From NCBI GenBank assembly GCA_035547055.1, contig DASZVN010000107.1, positions 1 to 30,167 on the forward strand: a stretch of DNA of 30,167 nt, in the 5' to 3' direction. Source of the stretch: DASZVN01 sp035547055. GTDB lineage: Bacteria; Pseudomonadota; Alphaproteobacteria; Rhizobiales; Methylopilaceae. Numbering within the stretch: position 1 is the first letter of the stretch; each line of letters opens with the position of its first letter. Below, piece by piece: positions 7,174 through 16,430 of the stretch. Below the pieces are notes generated by a model. It worked only from the letters and a program-made list of their open reading frames with translations, did no database searches and was not told where the DNA came from. Position numbers and translations under genes: made by a program.

Positions 7174-7983
7174 ATGGCTCTAGCGCAAACGGTCGCCGAC
7201 CAGCTTCCGTTCCTTCGCCGCTACGCCCGCGCCATCACCGGCAGCCAGTCGAGCGGCGACGCCTATGTGGCGGCGGTGCTGAAGACGCTCGCCGCCGATC
7301 CCAGCCTGTTCCCCCGCGATGTCGATGCGCGCGTCGCGCTCTACAAGATCTTCACCCGGATATGGTCGTCGGTGCGGGTCAACATGGAGGCCGACCAGGG
7401 CGCCGGCGTCGCCGCCCAGGCCCAGCGCTCGCTCGAGGCGCTGGCGCCGCGCTCGCGCCAGGTCTTCCTGCTGATCTCGGTCGAGGGCTTCACGCCCGAG
7501 GAGACCGCCCAGATCCTCGGCCTCAGCGACGAGGAGGTCGCCGCCGCGGTCGACGAGGCCGGCCGCGAACTCGCGGAGGTGGTGGCGACCGACGTCCTCA
7601 TCATCGAGGACGAGCCGATCATCTCGATGGACCTGGAGGCGCTGGTCGAGAGCCTGGGTCATCGCGTCTGCGGCGTCGCGCGCACCCAGCGCGAGGCGGT
7701 GCAGCTCGCGACCGAGGCCGAGCCCGGGCTGGTCCTGGCCGACATCCAGCTCGCCGACGGCAGCTCGGGGCTCGATGCGGTCAACGACATCCTCGGCCAG
7801 TTCGACGTGCCGGTGATCTTCATCACCGCCTATCCCGAGCGGCTCCTGACCGGGGAGCGGCCCGAGCCGGTGTTCCTGATCTCCAAGCCGTTCCAGACCC
7901 AGACGGTGAAGGCGATCGTGAGCCAGGCCCTGTTCTTCGGCACCAAGGCCCACCGCCGCGAGGCCCGCGCCGCCTCTGCCTGA
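7174..7983 (+). CDS. phyR: PhyR, general stress response regulator (sigma-like domain plus receiver)
   Basis: 269 residues. Residues about 1-130 resemble an ECF sigma factor (LPFLRRYARAITGSQSSGDAYV, then LAPRSRQVFLL and FTPEETAQILGLS) and serve as the NepR decoy. Residues about 139-255 are a receiver domain: acidic pair Glu145/Asp146, phosphoacceptor Asp190 in LVLADIQL, Thr218 in IFITAYPERL, and Lys238 in SKPF. The FITAYPERLL stretch is the FAT-GUY hallmark of this receiver subfamily. When phosphorylated, PhyR binds NepR and frees EcfG. The start has AGAGGAAAATTCC upstream. It is divergent from nepR-ecfG. Confidence 0.96.
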   Translation: MALAQTVADQLPFLRRYARAITGSQSSGDAYVAAVLKTLAADPSLFPRDVDARVALYKIFTRIWSSVRVNMEADQGAGVAAQAQRSLEALAPRSRQVFLLISVEGFTPEETAQILGLSDEEVAAAVDEAGRELAEVVATDVLIIEDEPIISMDLEALVESLGHRVCGVARTQREAVQLATEAEPGLVLADIQLADGSSGLDAVNDILGQFDVPVIFITAYPERLLTGERPEPVFLISKPFQTQTVKAIVSQALFFGTKAHRREARAASA

Positions 7984-8005
7984 CGCTGCCCGCTCCGCAG
8001 CGAAA

Positions 8006-8031
8006 AGGGCGGGACCCGCGGGTCCCGCCCT
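8006..8031. terminator. Hairpin between convergent phyR and PRC-barrel genes
   Basis: A perfect 11-bp stem (AGGGCGGGACC paired with GGTCCCGCCCT) around a CGCG loop, placed 22 bases after the phyR stop and 28 bases from the end of the opposing gene. There is no T-tract on either side, so it may act in both directions as a GC-rich or Rho-assisted terminator. Confidence 0.65.
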
Positions 8032-8059
8032 CAGCTTGCCCGGCTGCGGCCGGCGCTGG

Positions 8060-8995
8060 CTAGTGGCTCATGCCGCCGCTGCCGCTGCTCGACCCGGAGG
8101 AGGGCGCGGTGCCGGTTGACGGCGGCGGGCTGCTGCCGGCCGGCGCGCTGGTCGAGGGCGGCGCCGACGCGCCCATGCCGCTGCCGCTCAGGGTGATGTC
8201 GGGCTTCTTCGGGGTGCCCGAGATCGACAGCTCGTTGAAGGCGATCTGCTGCTGGCCCTTGCCGAGGCCGAGGTCGGTCCCGTCGTTGACGATGACCGCC
8301 GAGAGCTTGCCGCCCTCGAAGCGCGCATCGCTGATCGCGGCCGACTTGTCGCCCTTCTTGATATCGGCGCCGACCAGATAGCTGACCGGCCACATCGAGC
8401 CGCTGGCCGAGGTGGCGGCCGCGGTGCTGGCGGCGTTGTCGGCCGCGCTGTTCATCGCGCTCTGGTCCGCCTTGACGCCGTTGGCCGTCGTCGGCGAGGC
8501 GCCAGAACTGCCGGCCATCGGGGCGCTGGTGGAGGTCGAGGCACGACCCTCGGCCGGCGCGTTGCCGCTGCCGCTCGGATATTCGAACTTCGGCAACTGG
8601 TCGAGCGAGGCCGTCGTCAGGCCGAGCTTGACCTTGCCGTCGTTCAGCTCCGGCAGCTTCTGGACGTCGTAGGCGTTGAGCGTCGAGCCGATGCCGATGA
8701 CGCCGCCGTGGCTCAGGATGAGCTGCTTCACGTCGCCCTGGCTGTCGATGATCACGTCGGCGACCGCCCCGATCGACTTGCCGTCGGAGCCGAGCACGTC
8801 GGCACCCTTGTAGTTGGTGAAGACCGGCTCGTTCTTGCTCTGGGTCTGCGACGGCGCCATGCCGGTCGTGGCGGGTGCGCCCATGGTCGAGCCGGGGCGG
8901 CTCGGCGCCGGTCCGGGCGGTGTCGCGGCCTGGGCCATCGCCATCGTCGAGAGCGCGACGAGCGCCGTGCCGGACAAGAGAAGCCGTTTCAACAT
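8060..8995 (-). CDS. Exported PRC-barrel domain protein, probable stress regulon member
   Basis: 311 residues. A Sec signal peptide (MLKRLLLSG to AMAQA, about 1-23) sends it to the periplasm. A first PRC-barrel-like domain spans about 57-115 (YKGADVLGSDGKSIGAVADV, then IIDSQGDVKQLIL), and a second spans about 200-260 (YLVGADIKKGDK, AVIVNDG). They are joined by a Ser/Ala/Thr-rich linker, and the protein ends in a Pro/Ser/Gly-rich low-complexity tail of about 45 residues. The start is set by GGAGGA eight bases upstream. A stress-type promoter motif lies at 9061-9085. PRC-barrel proteins are often found among general stress genes in alphaproteobacteria. Its molecular role is unknown. Confidence 0.88.
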   Translation of the reverse strand: MLKRLLLSGTALVALSTMAMAQAATPPGPAPSRPGSTMGAPATTGMAPSQTQSKNEPVFTNYKGADVLGSDGKSIGAVADVIIDSQGDVKQLILSHGGVIGIGSTLNAYDVQKLPELNDGKVKLGLTTASLDQLPKFEYPSGSGNAPAEGRASTSTSAPMAGSSGASPTTANGVKADQSAMNSAADNAASTAAATSASGSMWPVSYLVGADIKKGDKSAAISDARFEGGKLSAVIVNDGTDLGLGKGQQQIAFNELSISGTPKKPDITLSGSGMGASAPPSTSAPAGSSPPPSTGTAPSSGSSSGSGGMSH

Positions 8996-9060
8996 CTAAG
9001 AAATCCTCCAGTTGTTCGGTCATGGCGCGCCGCCTTGAGGCACGCGCCGACTGTTGTGGC

Positions 9061-9085
9061 AACGCGGTCCCGCAGTATTGGTTTC
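9061..9085 (-). promoter_or_regulatory. Possible sigma-EcfG promoter of the PRC-barrel gene
   Basis: Read on the minus strand: GAAAC at 9085-9081, a 16-base spacer, then CGTT at 9064-9061. The -35 box has the same single mismatch as the phyR promoter. The start codon at 8995 would follow a leader of roughly 55-60 bases. Confidence 0.5.
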
Positions 9086-9135
9086 ATGTCCCAGGAAGGC
9101 ATCGGCGGTCGCGTGCGCCTACGTTCCGCCGCAAT

Positions 9136-9160
9136 GGAACCGGGCTCGGCGGCGGCGGTT
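9136..9160 (+). promoter_or_regulatory. Possible sigma-EcfG promoter of a small membrane protein gene
   Basis: GGAAC at 9136-9140, a 16-base spacer, then GGTT at 9157-9160 (one mismatch to CGTT). The GTG start at 9190 is 29 bases downstream. It is divergent from the promoter at 9061-9085. Confidence 0.45.
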
Positions 9161-9189
9161 GATCTGCGGCAGAGCGAGGGAGTGCGCGC

Positions 9190-9456
9190 GTGTCCGATAC
9201 CGATCCGAAGCGGCCGCCGTCCGGGCCTCGTCAGCCCGCACCGCGCTCCGCCACCGAGGTCCGCCAGGGCATTCGCTCCGGCCGGGTGATCTGGGTCCTG
9301 ATCGGCGGGATCGTGCTGGTCGTGATCGCCTATCTGGCGATCGGGGCATTCACCAGCGTGCGGCACCCGCCGCCCGGCATCGGCGTCGTGAACGGTCCGG
9401 TCGGCCCGTCATCGGGCGGCGCCAAGCCGGCGCCACCTGGGCCGGGTGCGAAATGA
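9190..9456 (+). CDS. Small single-span membrane protein, function unknown
   Basis: 88 residues from a GTG start. A polar, Pro-rich N-terminus (about 1-32) is followed by one clear membrane helix (VIWVLIGGIVLVVIAYLAIG, about 33-53) and a Pro/Gly-rich tail. The hydrophobic profile and a preceding AGGGAG site support a real gene. It is not a family I recognise. A stress-type promoter motif lies directly upstream and the gene is divergent from the PRC-barrel gene, so it may be induced by stress. It converges with the next small gene, with only 4 bases between the stop codons. Confidence 0.65.
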   Translation: MSDTDPKRPPSGPRQPAPRSATEVRQGIRSGRVIWVLIGGIVLVVIAYLAIGAFTSVRHPPPGIGVVNGPVGPSSGGAKPAPPGPGAK

Positions 9457-9460
9457 CCTC

Positions 9461-9769
9461 TCAGCGCTGCGGATCCTGGGTCCAGCCCGAGCCGGGGATC
9501 GGGCGGCTCGACAGCACACGGTAGTCGCCCTCGATCAGCGGGCCTGCGCCGGGCGGGCCGTCGCGCCGCGGCGGTTCTCGGCCGGCGAAGAGACGGCTCG
9601 CCAAGCCCGCCACCGCCAGGATCGGGATCACCACGAGGAAAATGCCGGTCGCGATCAGGAGCGCGGTGATCGCCAGCGCCGCCACGACCGCGGCCGCGAG
9701 CACCAGCTTCCACGGCGCGATGCCGAGCCGGCTGAAGCGCAGGTCCTGAAACCCGCCGAAAGGCGCCAT
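9461..9769 (-). CDS. Small membrane protein with a central hydrophobic hairpin, function unknown
   Basis: 102 residues from the ATG at 9769, chosen because GGAGG lies six bases upstream; the frame also extends to 9817 without a comparable site. The N-terminus (APFGGFQDLRFSRLG) is followed by a long hydrophobic stretch, about 21-56, that can form two closely spaced membrane helices, then a polar C-terminus with LIEGDYRVLSSRPIPG. I do not recognise a named family. It has no obvious stress-type promoter, unlike its two neighbours. Confidence 0.7.
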   Translation of the reverse strand: MAPFGGFQDLRFSRLGIAPWKLVLAAAVVAALAITALLIATGIFLVVIPILAVAGLASRLFAGREPPRRDGPPGAGPLIEGDYRVLSSRPIPGSGWTQDPQR

Positions 9770-9994
9770 GACGACCTCCACGCGATAGCCCTTTCTATCT
9801 GGGGATCGTGAGGACATTGCGGCAGGGGGCGCGACAAGGCGTGCCGGGCGTCTCCCGGTGCCGGCGCCTGCGCTCTTGCGCCGCCTGCGGGATCAGGCCA
9901 ATGATCCCTCATCAACTGGTTGCAGCGCGTCTGTAGCCGACGCCGCGAGGTGCGGTCGCCGGCGCGACGGCGTTGCGGTGCAGGCGGGGGTGGC

Positions 9995-10444
9995 ATGTTC
10001 CGGGTCAGGAGCCCGCAGGATTTCGGGGCCGGCGTCTTCTTCATGCTGTTCGGCGTCGCCGGGCTGTTCTTCGCGCGCAATCTCGCTTTCGGCTCGACCG
10101 AGCATATGGGACCGGGTTATTTCCCGGTGCTCCTGAACGTCGGCATCGTCACGATCGGCGCGGTGGTTGCGCTGCGTGCGCTCGCCGTCGACGGACCGCC
10201 GATCGAGGGGGTCGCCTGGCGTGGCCCGATCTTCGTGCTGGCCTCGATCCTCCTGTTCGCCTTTCTGATCGAGCGCGCCGGGCTGGTCGTGACCACCGCG
10301 GTCCTGACCCTGGTCGCCGCCTATGCCCGCCGCGAGGCCAAGCTGCTGGAAAACCTCCTCCTCGCCGCCGGTCTCGCGCTCATGGCCGTCGTCCTCTTCG
10401 TCTTCGCGCTGCGCCAGCCGATGCCGATCTGGTGGTGGGGCTGA
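9995..10444 (+). CDS. tctB: Tripartite tricarboxylate transporter, small membrane subunit (TctB family)
   Basis: 149 residues with four hydrophobic segments, typical of TctB. The GPGYFPVLL motif near residue 45 is characteristic of the family. The start chosen (ATG at 9995, preceded by GGCGGGGGTGGC) removes an Arg-rich extension that is open back to 9920. TctB partners the large subunit TctA in the inner membrane, and uptake is driven by an ion gradient and a periplasmic TctC. The tctA gene follows after 3 bases. Confidence 0.9.
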   Translation: MFRVRSPQDFGAGVFFMLFGVAGLFFARNLAFGSTEHMGPGYFPVLLNVGIVTIGAVVALRALAVDGPPIEGVAWRGPIFVLASILLFAFLIERAGLVVTTAVLTLVAAYARREAKLLENLLLAAGLALMAVVLFVFALRQPMPIWWWG

Positions 10445-10447
10445 GCG

Positions 10448-11950
10448 GTGGACATCCTCGCCAACCTTGCGACCGGGTTCTCGGCGGCCGCGTCGCTGCA
10501 GAACATCGGCTTCTGCCTGATCGGCTGCATGCTGGGCACGCTGGTCGGCGTGCTGCCGGGCATCGGCACCATTCCGACCGTGGCGATGCTGCTCCCGATC
10601 ACCTTCGGGCTGAACCCGCTGTCGTCGCTGATCATGCTCGCCGGCATCTATTACGGCGCGCAATATGGCGGCTCGACCACCTCGATCCTGGTCAACATGC
10701 CGGGCGAGGCCGGCTCGATCGTCACCTGCATCGAAGGCCATCAGATGGCGCGGAAGGGCCGCGCCGGGGCGGCGCTCGCGGTCGCGGCGCTGGGCTCGTT
10801 CTTCGCCGGCTGCGTCGGCACCGTGTTCGTCGCGGGCTTCGGCCCGCTGCTGTCGAGCATCGCCCAGGAGTTCAACTCGCCCGACTATTTCTCGCTGATG
10901 GTGCTGGGCCTGGTGATGGCGGTGGTGCTGGCCCACGGCTCGCTCCTGAAGGCGATCGGCATGGTGCTGATCGGCCTCGTGCTCGGCCTCGTTGGCACCG
11001 ACGTGTCAACCGGCATCACCCGCTACACCTTCGGCCTCGCGGGGCTGTGGGACGGCATCGACTTCCTGCCCCTGGTGATCGGGCTGTTCGGCATCGTCGA
11101 GGTCATCCGCAACCTCGAGCAGCCCGATTCCGAGCGGCCGACGCTGAAGGCCAAGTTCCGCGAGCTGTGGCCGAACCGGGAGGAGTTCAAGGCGGCATGG
11201 CCGGCGGCGCTCCGCGGCACCGGCATCGGCGCGCTCCTCGGCATCCTGCCGGGCGGCGGCGCGGTGCTCGCCTCGTTCGCGAGCTACACCGTCGAGAAGA
11301 AGGTCGCGAAGGACCCGTCGCGCTTCGGCCACGGCGCGATCGAGGGCGTCGCCGGCCCGGAATCGGCCAACAATGCGGGCGCGCAGACCTCGTTCATCCC
11401 GCTGCTCACGCTCGGGCTGCCGTCGAACCCGATCATGGCGCTGATGATGGGCGCGATGATGATCCAGGGCATCGCCCCCGGCGCCGCGGTGATGACCGCG
11501 CGGCCCGACCTGTTCTGGGGCATGACCGCCAGCATGTGGATCGGCAACCTCATGCTGGTCATCATCAACCTGCCGCTGATCGGCATCTGGGTGAAGCTGC
11601 TGTCGGCGCCCTATCGCTTCCTCTATCCGGCGATCATCCTGTTCTGCGCGGTCGGCGTCTATTCCAACAGCGCCGAGTGGTTCCAGATGGTGCTGCTCGC
11701 GGTGTTCTCGCTGTTCGGCTACGTCGTGCTGAAGCTCGGTTGCGAGCCGGCGCCGCTCGTCCTCGGCTTCATCCTCGGGCCGCTGATGGAGGAGAACCTG
11801 CGCCGCTCGCTGATCCTCTCGCGCGGCGACCCGACGATCTTTATCGACCGGCCGATCTCGGCGGTGCTCCTGGCCGCGACGGTGCTCACGATCGCCCTGA
11901 TCGTGTTCCCGCAGTTCCGTTCGACCCGCGAAGAGGCCTTCCAGGAATAA
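10448..11950 (+). CDS. tctA: Tripartite tricarboxylate transporter, large permease subunit (TctA family)
   Basis: 500 residues, the standard TctA length, with about 11-12 membrane segments. Family motifs are present in both halves: LVGVLPGIGTIPTVAMLLP near residue 33 and YYGAQYGGSTTSILVNMPGE near 68 in the first, then LLGILPGGGAVLASF near 260 and GPESANNAGAQTSFIPLL near 300 in the second. It starts with GTG directly behind tctB, using GGTGGTGGGG inside the tctB end as ribosome site. It is the transport channel of the system; the substrate is a carboxylate, but which one is unknown. Confidence 0.95.
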   Translation: MDILANLATGFSAAASLQNIGFCLIGCMLGTLVGVLPGIGTIPTVAMLLPITFGLNPLSSLIMLAGIYYGAQYGGSTTSILVNMPGEAGSIVTCIEGHQMARKGRAGAALAVAALGSFFAGCVGTVFVAGFGPLLSSIAQEFNSPDYFSLMVLGLVMAVVLAHGSLLKAIGMVLIGLVLGLVGTDVSTGITRYTFGLAGLWDGIDFLPLVIGLFGIVEVIRNLEQPDSERPTLKAKFRELWPNREEFKAAWPAALRGTGIGALLGILPGGGAVLASFASYTVEKKVAKDPSRFGHGAIEGVAGPESANNAGAQTSFIPLLTLGLPSNPIMALMMGAMMIQGIAPGAAVMTARPDLFWGMTASMWIGNLMLVIINLPLIGIWVKLLSAPYRFLYPAIILFCAVGVYSNSAEWFQMVLLAVFSLFGYVVLKLGCEPAPLVLGFILGPLMEENLRRSLILSRGDPTIFIDRPISAVLLAATVLTIALIVFPQFRSTREEAFQE

Positions 11951-12000
11951 GGCGGCGGCGCCAGCCATCCGGTCCATCAAGCAAGAAGGAGGAAGAAGCC

Positions 12001-12984
12001 ATGACAGCGTTCTGGAAATGGGGGAGCCGCGCGCTCGGCGTCGCCGTGCTGGCCGCCGCGGTGCAGGCCGCGCCGCTCGCCGCGCGGGCCGACGACTATC
12101 CGAGCCGGGACATCCACGTCATCTGCGCGTTCCCGGCGGGAAGCGGCGCCGACGTCCTGGTGCGCTATTTCGCCGACAAGCTGCAGAAGGAGGCGAAGCG
12201 GACGACGATCGTCGAGAACCGCACCGGCGCCAACGGCAACATCTCGGCGCAATATGTCGCCCGTTCCGATCCCGACGGCTACACCATCTACATCCACGCC
12301 GGCTCGTCGACCGCGGCCAACTACTCGCTGTTCAAGCGGCCGCCGATCGACCCGCGCAAGGACCTCCAGGTCGTCGCGACGCTGAACAAGCAGCCCTTCA
12401 TGGTCGTGGTTCCGGCCGAGAGCTCCTACAAGACGCTCGGCGAGTTGACCGAGGCGATGAAGAAGAAGGGCGACAAGGCGAACTACGCCAGCTCCAACAC
12501 CTCGGGCACGGTGCTCGGCCAGCTCTACGAGCGCGCCACCGGCGTGAAGGCGGTCGAGATCCACTACCGCACCGCCGCCGACACGCTGAACGACTTCAAG
12601 AGCGGCGTGCTCGACTACGGCATGATGGACCCGGTGTTCGCCCTCAGCCAGGCCAAGGCCGGCCGCATCCGCATGCTCGCGGTCGCGACCGACGAGCGGA
12701 TGAAGGCGATCCCGGACGTGCCGACGATGAAGGAGCAGGGCGTCGACATCAGCCTGCCGAGCTGGTTCGCCGCCATGGTGCCGTCGAAGACGCCGAAGCC
12801 GATCGTGACGACGCTGAACGGCTGGTTCAACGCGATCGAGAAGATGCCGGAGACGGCGCAGTACCTCGCCAAGTTCGGCGGCGACCCCTTCATCACCACG
12901 CCCGAGGAAGGCCAGGAGCTGCTGTCCAAGGCCGTCGACGAGTGGGCCAAGTACGTCGAGATCGCCAAGCTCCCGAAGAGCTGA
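12001..12984 (+). CDS. tctC: Tripartite tricarboxylate transporter substrate-binding protein (TctC / Bug family)
   Basis: 327 residues. A Sec signal peptide (about 1-30, ending ARA before DDYPSRDI) sends it to the periplasm. The mature protein has the Bug-fold landmarks: FPAGSGADVLVRYFADKL near residue 45, VENRTGANGNI near 75, VARSDPDGYTI near 90, and late SWFAAMVPSKTPKP. It captures the carboxylate and hands it to TctAB. It has a strong GGAGGAAGAAGCC ribosome site and follows tctA by 50 bases. Placing the binding protein last (B-A-C) is one of several arrangements in this family. A strong hairpin follows the stop. Confidence 0.95.
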   Translation: MTAFWKWGSRALGVAVLAAAVQAAPLAARADDYPSRDIHVICAFPAGSGADVLVRYFADKLQKEAKRTTIVENRTGANGNISAQYVARSDPDGYTIYIHAGSSTAANYSLFKRPPIDPRKDLQVVATLNKQPFMVVVPAESSYKTLGELTEAMKKKGDKANYASSNTSGTVLGQLYERATGVKAVEIHYRTAADTLNDFKSGVLDYGMMDPVFALSQAKAGRIRMLAVATDERMKAIPDVPTMKEQGVDISLPSWFAAMVPSKTPKPIVTTLNGWFNAIEKMPETAQYLAKFGGDPFITTPEEGQELLSKAVDEWAKYVEIAKLPKS

Positions 12985-12997
12985 GCGCAGACAAACG

Positions 12998-13025
12998 GAC
13001 CTCTCCCCGCCTGTGGGGAGAGGTC
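12998..13025. terminator. Hairpin after tctC
   Basis: A perfect 11-bp stem (GACCTCTCCCC with GGGGAGAGGTC) around a 6-base loop, 13 bases after the tctC stop and 6 bases from the opposing methyltransferase pseudogene. There is no T-tract. A similar CTCTCC/GGAGAG hairpin lies at 29946-29970, so the element may also belong to a dispersed hairpin family. Confidence 0.6.
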
Positions 13026-13031
13026 GCACGA

Positions 13032-13817
13032 TCAATGCGGCTTGCGGCCCTTCACGGCATTGGCGCGCGCCGTGCACGTCACACGACCCGATGCGTCGGC
13101 CGGCACGCGCGCCCGTACCCTTTCCTCGAGTTGACGGAAAGCCTCCGGGCCCATGGCGGCAAAGAGGCGGGCTCCCGGTCCTTGCAGGCTGCTCGCCCAG
13201 TAGGCGTCGAAATCCGCAAATGTCCGTTGGGCTACGATCTCGCGCGTCTCGACTTCTTCCAGGCCGCCGTTCGCCCACAGATCCCGCAACGCTTTGATCC
13301 GCGCGGCATCGGAGCTCGGCGGCAGGGGGACGGATACGCCCATTGCACGCGCCTCGGCGAAGATCGGCTCCAGCGTAAAGCCGCCGCCGAGCATGTCCCA
13401 GGCGTAGGCCGCAATCGTTCCTCCGGGCCGGACCACCCGGGCCATTTCGGCGACGCCCTTCGCGGGATCGGGCAGGAAGAAGATCACGAGCGCCATGACG
13501 GCCACGTCGAAGCTGCGGTCAGGAAACGCCAGAGCTCCACCCTAGCCCTGCTGGAACCTCGCCACGCTGCCGGCGAGCCGGGATCGGGCGTAGGCGAGCT
13601 GCCCTTCAGAGGGATCGATGCCCTCGATCGAGGAGGGGAAGCACAAGTCGACGATCATCGCGGTCGAGGCGCCGTTGCCGCAGCCGACATCGATCCATTT
13701 GAGACCCGGCGCCGGCTTGAGCCAATCGATGAAGACCTCGCCCGCGATGCGGCTCCAGACGCCCATCATTTCTTCGTAGCCGGCACCGTCGTCGAAGCGG
13801 ATGTCGCTCTCTGCCAT
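13032..13817 (-). pseudogene. Class I SAM-dependent methyltransferase interrupted by an in-frame amber codon
   Basis: The frame from 13817 encodes the N-terminal half of a Rossmann-fold methyltransferase. Motif I is WIDVGCGNGAST at about 41-52 and motif II acidic residues lie in IEGIDPSEGQ. It stops at a TAG (13544-13542, codon 92) right after ARFQQG. In the same frame the sequence then continues as ALAFPDRSFDVAVMALVIFF, the usual motif IV region, and runs to a stop at 13032, ending in a normal C-terminal half (about 262 codons in total). No frameshift is needed: one codon separates two well-preserved halves. The downstream half could restart at an ATG at 13505 but would lack SAM-binding motif I. 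A sequencing error is possible. Confidence 0.8.
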
Positions 13818-13852
13818 CGGCTTTCCTCTCGTCGCACCCGCAGGCGGCCGAC

Positions 13853-13887
13853 TTGAGGCGCCTCAAATAGCGAGGCGTCAAGGCGCC

Positions 13888-13889
<2 letters not shown>
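13853..13889 (-). terminator. GAGGCGCC inverted repeats after livF
   Basis: A perfect 14-bp palindrome TTGAGGCGCCTCAA (13853-13866) and a second GAGGCG/CGCCTC pair that reaches into the livF stop codon. TGAGGCGCC at the livF end can also pair with GGCGCCTCA 17 bases further on. It is a probable RNA hairpin that ends or attenuates the transporter transcript before the methyltransferase pseudogene, although a protein-binding palindrome is also possible. Confidence 0.4.
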
Positions 13890-14582
<693 letters not shown>

Positions 14583-14586
<4 letters not shown>

Positions 14587-16418
14587 GCTGCGATGACCCC
14601 GCCGAGATAGGCTTCCTGGACGAAGCTGTTCTTCTGGATCTCCTCGGGCGCGCCCTCGGCCAGCACCTGGCCCTCGTGCAGCACGGTGATGCGCTCGGCG
14701 AGCTCGAACACCGCATCCATGTCGTGCTCTACGATGACGAGGGTGCGGCCGCGGCGGATGTTCTTGAGGAGCTTCACGGTCTCGACACGCTCGCTCGGGC
14801 TCATGCCGGCGAGCGGCTCGTCGAGCAGGAGCAGGGTGGGCGCGGTCGCGAGCGCGAGACCGATCTCGAGCCGCCGCTTCTCGCCATAGGCGAGCGCCGC
14901 CACCGGAACGTCGGCGCGCCGCGTCAGCTCGACCGAGGCCAGCGTCTGCTCGACCTGGTCGGCGACGCCGGGAATCCGCTCGGGCCGCCGCAGGAGGTCG
15001 AGGCGGAAGCGGCCGCGGGCCTCGGCCAGCGCGGCGATCATGACGTTCTCGCGGACGGTGAGCTTCGTGAAGAGCTGGTTGACCTGGTAGCTCTTGGTCA
15101 GGCCGCGCTGGCAGACCGCGGTGATGTCGAGCCCGGTGATGTCCTCGCCGTCGAAGCGGATGGTGCCGGAGGTCGGCTTCACCTCGCAGGTCAGCATGCG
15201 GAAGAAGGTGGTCTTGCCGGCGCCGTTCGGGCCGATGATGCCGCGGAGCTCGCCGCGCTCGACCGAGAAGTCGATGTCGCGGTTGGCGACGATGCCGCCG
15301 TAGCGCTTGGTCAGGCCGCTGGCCTGGAGGATGGGGCCCGCGGCCTGGACGGCGCCGGCGCCGCGCTTGACCAGGGGTGCCGGATAGCTCGCGGCGGGCC
15401 TTGCCGGGGCGGGCGCGGCGCCGGCCTCGGGCGCATGGCGCTGCCCCGGCCGGGCAACGAGCCGCACGAGGTCGTAGATGCCGCCGATGATGCCGCGGCG
15501 GAGGAAGCAGACCAGGAGCACGAACACCAGGCCGAGCACCAGCTTCCATGCCCCGCCGAGATGGAGCGCGCTCTGGAGGAAATCCTGCAGGAACAGCCAC
15601 ACCGCGGCGCCGACCAGCGGGCCGAACAGCGTGCCGGTGCCGCCGATCGCCGTCTGCATGACGAGCTGGCCGGAGGTCTCGAACGTGAAGGCGTCGGGCG
15701 GCATGAACGCCTGGAGCACGCCGAGGAGGCCGCCGGCGAAGCCGGCATAGGCGGCGGCGATGACGAAGGCGGTGAGCTTGTAGGCCTGGATGTTGTGGCC
15801 GAGCGCGGCGGCGCGCCGCGGGTTGTCCCGGATCGCGCGGAACACGGCGCCGGCCGGCGAGCGCATGATTCTCAGCGCGATGACGATGCCGATGAAATAG
15901 CACAGCGCCAGGAACTCGTAGAGCGACCAGCCGCTCTCGAACTTGAGCGTGGTGAAGCCGAGATGGAGCACCGGCGTCGGCACGCCGGGCAGGCCGTTCT
16001 CGCCGCCGGTCCAGGCGGACAGCGGATTGAACTCGACGAAGTAGAACATCTCCGCGATCGCGACGGTGATCATCGCGAAATAGATGCCGGTGCGGCGGAG
16101 CGCGACCACGCCGACGATGGCGCCGACGACCGCGGCGGCGATCATGCCGATCACGAGGGCGCCGACGACGCTCGGGAAGCCGGCGACGGTGAGGAGATAG
16201 GCGGCGAAGAACCCGCCGGTGCCGTAGAACGCCGACTGGCCGAACGACAAGAGGCCGGTGTAGCCGAACAGGATGTCGAAGCCGATGCCGAACAGCCCCC
16301 ATACCAGGATGCGGTTCACGGTGTCGGGCGCGAAGCCGATATGCGGCAGGATGAAGGGTGCGACGGCGAGGCCGAGCGCAGTCAGGATCTCGACGAGGAA
16401 GCGGCGGGCCTTGAGCAT
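14583..16418 (-). CDS. livM-livG: Fused Liv-type permease and ATPase (LivM-LivG)
   Basis: 611 residues joining two normally separate subunits. Residues about 1-322 are a LivM permease with some 9-10 membrane segments; FGYTGLLSFGQSAFYGTGGFFAAYL and IGGTGTLFGPLVGA are family landmarks, the first given here at 51-75. Residues about 323-361 are an Ala/Pro-rich linker. Residues about 362-611 are a LivG ATPase with Walker A GPNGAGKTT (396-404), signature LAYGEKRRLEIG, Walker B LLLLDEPLAGM and VIVEHDMDAVF. The linker frame is continuous, so this is a true fusion rather than a missed stop. It follows livH by 12 bases and overlaps livF by four. Such fusions are known but uncommon. Confidence 0.92.
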
Positions 16419-16430
16419 GGCGCGGCGGGC

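Noticed and set aside
9973..12984. A 1003-codon frame that would fuse a long N-terminal part to TctC
   Set aside because: The first 676 codons are out of frame with tctB and tctA and have no domains. TctC begins at 12001 with a strong ribosome site and a signal peptide.
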